DNA of 5,475 bases, from the NCBI GenBank assembly GCA_023127875.1, contig JAGMFA010000140.1, positions 1 to 5,475 on the forward strand, written 5' to 3'. Shown piece after piece: positions 1 through 4,820 of the stretch. Within the stretch, counting starts at the first letter, position 1. Every line of letters starts with the position of its first letter. This stretch comes from Candidatus Zixiibacteriota bacterium. GTDB lineage: Bacteria; Zixibacteria; MSB-5A5; SM1-73. The notes below the pieces were generated by a model. That model was given only the letters and a program-made list of their open reading frames with translations. It ran no database searches and was not told the DNA's origin. Made by a program: the position numbers and the translations under genes.

Positions 1-975
<975 letters not shown>

Positions 976-1034
976 CCTCACCCCCTGAATCCCCCTCTCC
1001 TTGTTTAAGGAGAGGGGGACATAGGGGGAGAGGT
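976..1034. repeat. CCTC-family palindromic repeat, copy 1 (complete)
   Basis: The element starts with CCTCACCCCCTGAAT and ends with AGGGGGAGAGGT. Its core stem is CCCCCTCTCCTT at 991-1002 paired with AAGGAGAGGGGG at 1007-1018 around a GTTT loop, 12 perfect pairs. The outer arms pair imperfectly. It begins on the base after the ligA stop codon, so it would form the 3' end structure of that transcript, but no T-tract follows and a terminator role is only possible. Other copies are at 1412, 1525 (half), 4304/4463 (split) and 4731. Confidence 0.9.
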
Positions 1035-1039
1035 AAGTA

Positions 1040-1072
1040 TAGGTTGTCAGGAGCACAGGGCTCCTGACCTAC
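1040..1072 (+). repeat. TAGGTC-type hairpin repeat, copy 1
   Basis: GTCAGGAGC at 1046-1054 pairs perfectly with GCTCCTGAC at 1060-1068 around the loop ACAGG. The flanking TAGGT and CCTA extend the stem with a small bulge. A second hairpin with the same outer TAGGTC but a different inner stem lies at 1475-1505. Each follows a CCTC-family palindrome by a few bases. Confidence 0.75.
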
Positions 1073-1078
1073 GCACTG

Positions 1079-1375
1079 CAACGGGACGTTATCATCCAGA
1101 TTGGGGCAAATGAATACCGGGAAGATAAGATGCTAATGCTCGACTTAAGAGTTAATGATTGTGATCTGGCGTTAGGACACAGGGTAGATTTTGAGAGATT
1201 GAAAGCTGCCGATTTCAGAAAAGCGGGTATCTTAGGCAAACTAACCGCAATCATCAAGAAGAAGGATTTAGTGTACAGAACCGGCAATTGTCATATTGCC
1301 TGCTTTGACGAGACTTTTGATATGTGCAACTTGGAAGCTCTCCCTTCTGATGGGGAGATGAACAATTTTGCTCAG
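1079..1375 (+). pseudogene. Orphan coding relic resembling the C-terminal end of RecJ exonuclease
   Basis: Translation from base 1079 reads RDVIIQIGANEYREDK, then LMLDLRVNDCD, and later LKAADFRKAGILGKLTAIIK. The pattern of a beta-rich segment with N-E-y/w-R, a hydrophobic strand and D-[IL]-R is what I recall of the OB-fold at the end of RecJ (single-stranded-DNA 5'-3' exonuclease), followed by the D-[FR]-R segment of longer RecJ proteins. This is family resemblance judged by eye. The frame has a stop at 1040-1042, inside a hairpin repeat, and no DHH catalytic motifs are present. On the right it runs into the palindrome at 1375 and stays open to a TAA at 1457-1459 only through repeat sequence. 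ATG codons at 1130 and 1136 lack a convincing ribosome binding site. It is best read as a gene tail stranded between repeats. Alternatively, it is a small unrecognised gene or a chance open frame. Confidence 0.35.
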
Positions 1376-1405
1376 ATGGGGCAGGGGTTTAACCCCTGCC
1401 CCATC
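1375..1405. repeat. 31-bp perfect palindrome
   Basis: GATGGGGCAGGGGTT at 1375-1389 is the exact reverse complement of AACCCCTGCCCCATC at 1391-1405, with a single T between. As RNA it would form a 13-pair GC-rich stem with a five-base TTTAA loop. No T-run follows, so it is not a classical terminator. It marks the right boundary of the RecJ-like relic. Confidence 0.9.
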
Positions 1406-1411
1406 ACGAAA

Positions 1412-1470
1412 CCTCACCCCCTGAATCCCTCTCTCCACATTTGTGGAGAGGGGGACTAAGGGGGAGAGGT
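1412..1470. repeat. CCTC-family palindromic repeat, copy 2 (complete)
   Basis: It starts with CCTCACCCCCTGAATCCC, as copy 1 does, and ends with AAGGGGGAGAGGT. The centre differs: CTCTCCACA at 1431-1439 pairs with TGTGGAGAG at 1442-1450. The loop-proximal pairs differ from copy 1 on both sides yet remain complementary, as expected if the folded or cruciform shape is maintained. Confidence 0.9.
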
Positions 1471-1474
1471 CATG

Positions 1475-1522
1475 TAGGTCAACCATGCCCAAAGGGCTGG
1501 TTGACAAATAAGGATTTGTCAA
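1475..1522 (+). repeat. TAGGTC-type hairpin, copy 2, overlapping a second hairpin
   Basis: GTCAACCA at 1478-1485 pairs with TGGTTGAC at 1498-1505, and the inner GCCC/GGGC (1487-1490, 1494-1497) closes an AAA loop, with one unpaired T. A second perfect stem uses TTGACAAAT at 1501-1509 and ATTTGTCAA at 1514-1522 around AAGG. The two stems share bases 1501-1505 and cannot both form fully. Confidence 0.7.
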
Positions 1523-1524
1523 GC

Positions 1525-1556
1525 TTGTGGAGAGGGGGACAGAGAGGGAGAGGTTG
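1525..1556. repeat. CCTC-family repeat, right half only
   Basis: TTGTGGAGAGGGGGAC and the following AGAGAGGGAGAGGTT match the right half of copy 2 (from about 1441). No left arm is present beside it. It joins directly to a GTAGCCG hairpin repeat, the same junction seen at 4463-4506. Confidence 0.75.
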
Positions 1557-1597
1557 GTAGCCGCAGGTCAGTTGACTCAAATGAGCTTTAGCCTGCG
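1557..1597 (+). repeat. GTAGCCG hairpin repeat, copy 1
   Basis: GTAGCCGCAGGTCA starts the element and CAAATGAGCTTTAGCCTGCG ends it; CGCAGG at 1562-1567 pairs with CCTGCG at 1592-1597. The copy at 4588-4647 is the same element with about 19 extra internal bases, so one is an internal deletion or expansion of the other. Confidence 0.75.
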
Positions 1598-1610
1598 CTC
1601 TCGAACACCA

Positions 1611-1637
1611 CGCACCCTGACGGGTGCGACTACAACC
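1611..1637 (-). repeat. GTAGYCG hairpin repeat, inverted copy
   Basis: Read on the minus strand it begins GGTTGTAGTCGCACCC, then GTCA, then GGGTGCG. On the plus strand CGCACCC at 1611-1617 pairs with GGGTGCG at 1622-1628. It has the same TTGTAG(C/T)CG lead as the other copies but a different stem sequence. Confidence 0.6.
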
Positions 1638-1640
1638 TGC

Positions 1641-1669
1641 TTCCCTTTGGTGTTCCTCACCAACGGGAA
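1641..1669. repeat. TTGGTG/CACCAA hairpin, copy 1
   Basis: TTCCCTTTGGTG at 1641-1652 pairs with CACCAACGGGAA at 1658-1669 with one mismatch, around TTCCT. A sister hairpin with the same GCTTCCC lead and TTGGTGTT core lies at 4189-4212. It sits about 70 bases upstream of the MNT gene, where it could lie in that gene's leader, although no clear promoter boxes are visible. Confidence 0.65.
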
Positions 1670-1726
1670 AAGAGGAAGAACACTCTCTAAAACGGCGGGA
1701 GCAAAAAGTAAAAATATCCACTCTAA

Positions 1727-1732
1727 GAGGTG
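1727..1732 (+). promoter_or_regulatory. Ribosome binding site deciding the MNT gene start
   Basis: GAGGTG ends six bases before the ATG at 1739, ideal spacing. The in-frame GTG at 1730 overlaps this Shine-Dalgarno sequence and would have no ribosome binding site of its own, so the ATG at 1739 is preferred. Confidence 0.7.
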
Positions 1733-1738
1733 GAGAAA

Positions 1739-2059
1739 ATGGATGAAAGAATAGAGCAACTGGTAAATCGAATAAAAGAACCCCTGCTGAAGGCATATGG
1801 AGAGGGGATCAAGCAGGTCATACTGTATGGTTCTTGTGCCAGAGGCAAGGCAACAAAAGATTCAGACATCGATCTATTGGTGGTAGTTGATGACTCCCTT
1901 AATCCTTTTGAAGTGAGGAAAAGTTTAAGTGATACCATCTTTGATGTCCTCCTTGAAAAAGGAGAATTGTTTTCAGTTATTGTTGTGCCTGAACATTTCT
2001 TCAAAAATTATAACTCTCCTTTTTTACTGAATGTGAAGGAAGAAGGAATATTAACATGA
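1739..2059 (+). CDS. MNT-type minimal nucleotidyltransferase, probable antitoxin of a HEPN/MNT pair
   Basis: The 106-residue protein has the polymerase-beta-like nucleotidyltransferase signature: G31-S32, ten residues, then D43-I-D45, within YGSCARGKATKDSDIDLLVV. This is the GSX10DXD motif of MntA-type proteins. In characterised pairs MntA adds AMP to its partner HEPN toxin and neutralises it. The third acidic residue of the active site is not obvious; D69 and E76 are candidates in the region where it is usually found. The protein is all catalytic core, with no added DNA-binding domain. The stop codon overlaps the start of the HEPN gene (ATGA), which implies translational coupling and matched expression. 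The start is the ATG behind GAGGTG; a GTG nine bases upstream is less likely. The family call is secure. The antitoxin role is inferred from the neighbour. Confidence 0.9.
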   Translation: MDERIEQLVNRIKEPLLKAYGEGIKQVILYGSCARGKATKDSDIDLLVVVDDSLNPFEVRKSLSDTIFDVLLEKGELFSVIVVPEHFFKNYNSPFLLNVKEEGILT

Positions 2060-2454
2060 AAGAAATAAAGGATTTTATAAAGAAAGCAGAGAAATTTCTG
2101 AGCACGGCGGAACGTGCTTTGGATGATGGAGATTATGATTCCTGTGTTTCAAGATGTTACTATGCTATGTTCTACATGACAGAAGTATTACTCCTCACCA
2201 AAGGGTTAAAGGCGTCTTCACATAAGGGTGTATTAAGTCTGTTTGGACAGCACTTTGTTAAAACCGGCATTTTTGAAAAGGAATTAGGTAAAGCACTTAA
2301 TGATGCTTTTGATAAGAGATTAATCGGAGATTATGGAATAGGTTTTACAATCGCAGAAGAGGAGGCACGGAAGTTATTAGAAACAGCTAGAGATTTTGTT
2401 GATAGAATAAAATGTCATCTTGATGAGTTGTTAGAAAAAGAGGAAGAAACATAA
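2056..2454 (+). CDS. HEPN domain protein (UPF0332-like), probable toxin partner of the MNT protein
   Basis: The 132-residue, all-helical protein has the UPF0332/HEPN landmarks in order: paired helices with CVSRCYYAMFYMTEVLLL at residues 30-47, SSHKGVLSLFGQHFVKTG at 54-71, R88-LIG-D92-Y93, and a C-terminal helix with EEEARKLLETARDFV. HEPN proteins beside MNT genes are typically RNases or tRNA-targeting toxins held in check by the nucleotidyltransferase. The RX4-6H motif of catalytic HEPN RNases, including RX4HXY of HepT, is not visible. The nearest matches are R117-IKC-H121, with three residues between, and the R-x3-DY at 88-93. Whether this subfamily cleaves RNA cannot be told from sequence. 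AGAAGGA at 2041-2047 gives a good ribosome binding site eight bases before the ATG, which overlaps the MNT stop. Family call strong, toxin role inferred. Confidence 0.88.
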   Translation: MKEIKDFIKKAEKFLSTAERALDDGDYDSCVSRCYYAMFYMTEVLLLTKGLKASSHKGVLSLFGQHFVKTGIFEKELGKALNDAFDKRLIGDYGIGFTIAEEEARKLLETARDFVDRIKCHLDELLEKEEET

Positions 2455-2459
2455 GAGAT

Positions 2460-2490
2460 CCTGTCGAGTCAGGGGTCCCGACAGGCACAA
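2460..2490. repeat. CCTGTCG hairpin repeat, copy 1
   Basis: CCTGTCG at 2460-2466 pairs with CGACAGG at 2479-2485. The whole 31-base unit matches 4690-4720 at 26 positions in the same orientation. It fills most of the 47-base gap between the HEPN and SWIM genes and could act as a weak 3' end structure, but no T-tract follows. Confidence 0.75.
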
Positions 2491-2501
2491 AGCTCAGGCC
2501 A

Positions 2502-4166
2502 ATGGGATCAGGAATGAAACCAACCATTGATCAGATAAGGGAGTTATGCACTGAAAGTTCTTCTGAGCGAGGGCTAGAATATCTCAGACAGGGCCGGGTT
2601 ACAGACTTAGAGCAATTTGGAAACAAAACTACAGCCATCGTAGCCGGCGCAAGCGACTATAGGGTAACGATTCGGGTAGATAAGAAGGATATTAAAGCCT
2701 CCTGCACATGTCCCTATGATTGGGGTGGCTACTGCAAGCATATTGCAGCTACACTCCTTGCCCTATCAGAGGATTATCATAAGATTAGAAAGAAAGGAAA
2801 GGAAGAGGAGCAGAAGATTGAAGCCATTTTGAATGGCATCTCTCTTGATGAACTGAAAAGTTTTTTGATGACAGAGTTTGCGGAAAACCACCTTTTGAGA
2901 GAGCATTTTGCTATCTATTTTTCAGGCACGGGTGCAAAAAGAAGAAATATCCATGATTACAAGAAAGAGATAAACTCGCTTTACCGTGAGGTGTCCGACC
3001 GCCATGGATATATCAAGTATGGTATGGACATTGATTTCTCCTATATCCATGATTTAGCTCAGCGATACATCAAGGCAAAAAACTCTCTTGAGGCAGCTAC
3101 TATCTACAAGGTATTAGCTGAGGTGATCGCCAAGAATATGGATAATGTCGATGATTCTGATGGTTACTATGGAGGTGAGTTTGCTCATGCCATCGAGAAC
3201 CTTGCAGAGTGTATAAACAACGCCAGATTAAACCCCAAAGAGAAAAGGACATATATCGACTATCTTTTTGACAAATACATAAAAAACGACCCCGACTATT
3301 TCCAGCAGAATTATGATTATGCCTTAAGGGAGATATGCCAATCGAGAGGGGATCTGGAATATTGGAAAGGACTACCTAGAGCCCTTCTTCCTGAAGACTT
3401 ACCTGATCCTGATCAATGGATCGTCTATTATCATGCAAAAGAGCTTGTGATGATGCAGCTTCATATCTTGGATAAACTCGATGAGGAAGAGGGGTTTTAC
3501 AATCTGATAGAAAGATATTATCATAAAGACCACGAATTCTGCCTTTTGTATGCCCGTCGAAAAGAGAAAGATGGCAAGACCAAGGAGGCAGTCAAGGTTG
3601 CCGAAGAAGGACTTTCTCTATTTCCTGATCATCTAACCAAGGAACTACGAAGATTCTTAACTAAATTCTATAAAAAGCAATCTTCAGAGTATAAAGAAAA
3701 TTTAGTCGTCCTCTTCCTTCAGGATAAAGATTGGAATGACTATGAGAAGTTAAAGAAGGCTTGCTCTCAAGAGGATTGGGACCAGATGCTCTCTTTTATC
3801 ATAAGCAATGTATCAAATGACAGGTTTTGGGGTAGAGATATTATTATCGACATCTACTTAAAGGAAAGGATGTTTGACCAAGCACTGGAGCAAGTTCTTG
3901 CCCAGAAAAATCTTTATACTTTAGCACATTATCATAAAGACCTATCGGGTAGGTATCCTGAAAAATACTTCAACGCTTACAAAGAACTGATCACTCCATT
4001 TGCCGACAGCAAGATGGGCAGACCACACTATCGAGAGATTGCCAGGTACCTTAGGCAGATGAAACAGATAAAAGGTTTTGAGAATGAGCGTAAAAAACTC
4101 GTAAACTTGCTTAAGGAGAGATATATAAAAAGACCTGCCTTTTTGGATGAAGTAAAGAGGGTTTAG
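2502..4166 (+). CDS. SWIM zinc-finger protein with long helical C-terminal region
   Basis: The 554-residue protein carries a SWIM finger near its N-terminus: C68-T-C70, seven residues, C78-K-H80 (SCTCPYDWGGYCKHIAA), the CxCxnCxH zinc ligand set. SWIM domains bind DNA or proteins and occur with SWI2/SNF2 ATPases, MuDR transposases and MEK kinases; no such partner domain is present here. The rest is predicted by eye to be helical and repeat-like, with TPR-like segments around residues 181-240 (EAATIYKVLAEVIAKN) and 350-390 (AVKVAEEGLSLFPDH). The tail at 503-554 contains GRPHYREIARYLRQMKQIKG and a closing RPAFLDE, a layout I recall from other solo bacterial SWIM proteins. No signal peptide or membrane segment is seen, so it is cytoplasmic. 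The start is uncertain between the ATG codons at 2502 and 2514; neither has a strong ribosome binding site. The biological role is unknown. Confidence 0.88.
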   Translation: MGSGMKPTIDQIRELCTESSSERGLEYLRQGRVTDLEQFGNKTTAIVAGASDYRVTIRVDKKDIKASCTCPYDWGGYCKHIAATLLALSEDYHKIRKKGKEEEQKIEAILNGISLDELKSFLMTEFAENHLLREHFAIYFSGTGAKRRNIHDYKKEINSLYREVSDRHGYIKYGMDIDFSYIHDLAQRYIKAKNSLEAATIYKVLAEVIAKNMDNVDDSDGYYGGEFAHAIENLAECINNARLNPKEKRTYIDYLFDKYIKNDPDYFQQNYDYALREICQSRGDLEYWKGLPRALLPEDLPDPDQWIVYYHAKELVMMQLHILDKLDEEEGFYNLIERYYHKDHEFCLLYARRKEKDGKTKEAVKVAEEGLSLFPDHLTKELRRFLTKFYKKQSSEYKENLVVLFLQDKDWNDYEKLKKACSQEDWDQMLSFIISNVSNDRFWGRDIIIDIYLKERMFDQALEQVLAQKNLYTLAHYHKDLSGRYPEKYFNAYKELITPFADSKMGRPHYREIARYLRQMKQIKGFENERKKLVNLLKERYIKRPAFLDEVKRV

Positions 4167-4188
4167 AGAAAAGCCGAGGCCTTTGCTT

Positions 4189-4212
4189 CCCGTTGGTGTT
4201 TTGCACCAACGG
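4189..4212. repeat. TTGGTG/CACCAA hairpin, copy 2
   Basis: CCGTTGGTG at 4190-4198 pairs perfectly with CACCAACGG at 4204-4212 around TTTTG. The GCTTCCC lead and TTGGTGTT core are shared with the hairpin at 1641-1669. It lies 22 bases after the SWIM stop codon. Confidence 0.7.
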
Positions 4213-4236
4213 AGAATGAAGGACCTCTCTATGCTG

Positions 4237-4288
4237 CCGCTGGATGTTATCATCCAGCGGAAAAGCAGGCGGATGATAACATCCGCCT
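4237..4288. repeat. Two adjacent perfect hairpins sharing an inverted core; possible terminator
   Basis: CCGCTGGATG at 4237-4246 pairs with CATCCAGCGG at 4251-4260 around TTAT. AGGCGGATG at 4267-4275 pairs with CATCCGCCT at 4280-4288 around ATAA. The core GGATGTTATCATCC of the first (4242-4255) appears as its exact reverse complement in the second (4271-4284). The second is followed by only two more Ts, so a terminator role for the SWIM gene is possible but weakly supported. Confidence 0.75.
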
Positions 4289-4303
4289 TTGAGCGATCAA
4301 AGA

Positions 4304-4332
4304 CCTCTCCCCTTGAGTCCCCTCTCCATAAA
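4304..4332. repeat. CCTC-family repeat, left arm of an interrupted copy
   Basis: CCTCTCCCCTTGAGTCCCCT followed by CTCCAT is a CCTC-family left arm. Its partner arm, ATGGAGAGGGGGAC, is at 4463-4476, on the far side of a 127-bp insertion. If the inserted DNA and one AAA are removed, the centre becomes CTCCAT-AAA-ATGGAG, a normal hairpin for this family. Confidence 0.75.
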
Positions 4333-4356
4333 GAGGGTGTGTCAGAATTTAGGTTT

Positions 4357-4381
4357 TTGTAGCCGCAGACTTTAGTCTGCG
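4357..4381 (+). repeat. GTAGCCG hairpin repeat, copy 2 (inside the MITE-like element)
   Basis: TTGTAGCCG at 4357-4365 leads into CGCAGAC (4364-4370), which pairs with GTCTGCG (4375-4381) around TTTA. Confidence 0.75.
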
Positions 4382-4410
4382 AAACTGAGATATTGAAAAC
4401 CAACAACTTA

Positions 4411-4431
4411 CGTCCATATGGACGGCTACAA
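4411..4431 (-). repeat. GTAGCCG hairpin repeat, inverted copy (inside the MITE-like element)
   Basis: CGTCCATATGGACG at 4411-4424 is a perfect 14-base palindrome, followed by CGGCTACAA ending at 4431. On the minus strand this is TTGTAGCCG plus hairpin, facing the copy at 4357. The stem sequence is unlike that of the other copies. Confidence 0.7.
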
Positions 4432-4462
4432 CTTCAAAACATCATTATGACACAGCCTCAAA

Positions 4463-4488
4463 ATGGAGAGGGGGACAAAGAGAGAGGT
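4463..4488. repeat. CCTC-family repeat, right arm of the interrupted copy
   Basis: ATGGAGAGGGGGACAAAG and then AGAGAGGT complete the palindrome whose left arm ends at 4329. It runs directly into a GTAGCCGCAGG element, the same junction as at 1525-1567. Confidence 0.75.
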
Positions 4489-4490
4489 TT

Positions 4491-4507
4491 GTAGCCGCAG
4501 GCTTCAG
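4491..4507 (+). repeat. GTAGCCG hairpin repeat, truncated copy
   Basis: GTAGCCGCAGGCTTCAG matches the first part of the family, but the expected CCTGCG closing arm is missing and the sequence departs into AGTTGTTGAAAAACC. Confidence 0.6.
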
Positions 4508-4539
4508 GAGTTGTTGAAAAACCCTATTGGCAGGGCTAA

Positions 4540-4574
4540 ATTCCTGTGCCCGGCAGGTCCCCCTGACCTGGCGG
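4540..4574 (+). repeat. Direct repeat unit 1 (ATTCCTGTGCCCGGCAGGTC type)
   Basis: This 35-base unit recurs at 4650-4683 with a single C deleted and no substitution. It also folds: CCCGGCAGGTC pairs with GACCTGGCGGG with one mismatch. Confidence 0.85.
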
Positions 4575-4587
4575 GAAGAACTAATTG

Positions 4588-4647
4588 GTAGCCGCAGGTC
4601 ATTTGACTTCCTATGGATCCAAATGGACAAATGAGTTTTAGCCTGCG
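4588..4647 (+). repeat. GTAGCCG hairpin repeat, long copy
   Basis: It opens GTAGCCGCAGGTCA and closes CAAATGAGTTTTAGCCTGCG; CGCAGG pairs with CCTGCG. Compared with 1557-1597 it has about 19 extra bases in the middle, including GGATCCAAATGGA. Confidence 0.75.
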
Positions 4648-4649
4648 AT

Positions 4650-4683
4650 ATTCCTGTGCCCGGCAGGTCCCCTGACCTGGCGG
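4650..4683 (+). repeat. Direct repeat unit 2 (ATTCCTGTGCCCGGCAGGTC type)
   Basis: Identical to unit 1 at 4540 apart from one missing C in the CCCCC run. The starts of the two units are 110 bases apart, and a GTAGCCG element lies between them. Confidence 0.85.
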
Positions 4684-4689
4684 AGAGAC

Positions 4690-4720
4690 CCTGTCGGGTC
4701 AGGGGACCAGACAGACACAG
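4690..4720. repeat. CCTGTCG hairpin repeat, copy 2
   Basis: CCTGTCGGGTCAGGGG and the following ACCAGACAGACACAG match 2460-2490 at 26 of 31 positions. The terminal stem is less perfect than in copy 1 (CTGTCG against AGACAG). Confidence 0.75.
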
Positions 4721-4730
4721 CAAATAAGAA

Positions 4731-4786
4731 CCTCACCCCCTGTTTCCCCCTCTCCTTGTCAAGGAGAGGGGGAACGAGGATGAGGT
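4731..4786. repeat. CCTC-family palindromic repeat, last copy (complete)
   Basis: CCCCCTCTCCTT at 4746-4757 pairs perfectly with AAGGAGAGGGGG at 4761-4772 around GTC, extended by TT/AA. The outer arms start CCTCACCCCCTG and end GATGAGGT. It ends 34 bases before the polX start, so it lies in the polX leader or promoter region. Confidence 0.9.
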
Positions 4787-4820
4787 AGAATGCTCTCAAC
4801 TCTATGCTTTAGGCTGTTGT

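Larger units (their letters stand above)
4333..4459. mobile_element. MITE-like element, 127 bp, with terminal inverted repeats and AAA target duplication
   Basis: The left end GAGGGTGTGTCAGAAT (4333-4348) and the reverse complement of the right end, GAGGCTGTGTCATAAT (4444-4459), agree at 14 of 16 positions. AAA flanks it on both sides (4330-4332 and 4460-4462), consistent with a 3-bp target-site duplication. It interrupts the loop of a CCTC-family palindrome, giving an empty-site prediction. There is no room for a transposase, so it would be moved by one encoded elsewhere. Inside are two inward-facing TTGTAGCCG hairpins. The GAG...TGT ends resemble those of some IS5-type elements, which is a weak lead only. 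Confidence 0.65.

Noticed and set aside
1598..1738. Promoter of the MNT/HEPN genes
   Set aside because: AT-rich stretches occur near 1700-1716, but no credible pair of -35 and -10 boxes with normal spacing could be identified by eye.
1527..1754. Open frames of 60-105 residues on both strands across the repeat region
   Set aside because: They run through palindromic repeats, have no recognisable domains or ribosome binding sites, and are arginine-, serine- and proline-rich as expected from repeat translation.
2460..2490. Rho-independent terminator after the HEPN gene
   Set aside because: The stem is only 7 pairs with a large loop and no T-tract follows; the unit is better explained as a dispersed repeat.
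1739..4166. Three-gene system of MNT, HEPN and SWIM proteins
   Set aside because: The SWIM gene follows on the same strand after 47 bases, but a dispersed repeat fills the gap, its start has a poor ribosome binding site, and no known system joins these families. Only comparison with relatives could support it.
4501..4535. Possible insertion sequence end (GTTGTTGAAAAACC)
   Set aside because: Such words occur at some insertion sequence ends, but no matching inverted end or duplication is visible nearby.
3942..4723. Minus-strand open frames of 154 and 92 residues
   Set aside because: The first overlaps the SWIM gene tail and the repeats; the second lies wholly in intergenic repeats. Neither shows a protein family signature.
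976..4786. CRISPR array
   Set aside because: The repeats are few, irregularly spaced, of several unrelated families and in both orientations, with no uniform spacers and no cas genes.
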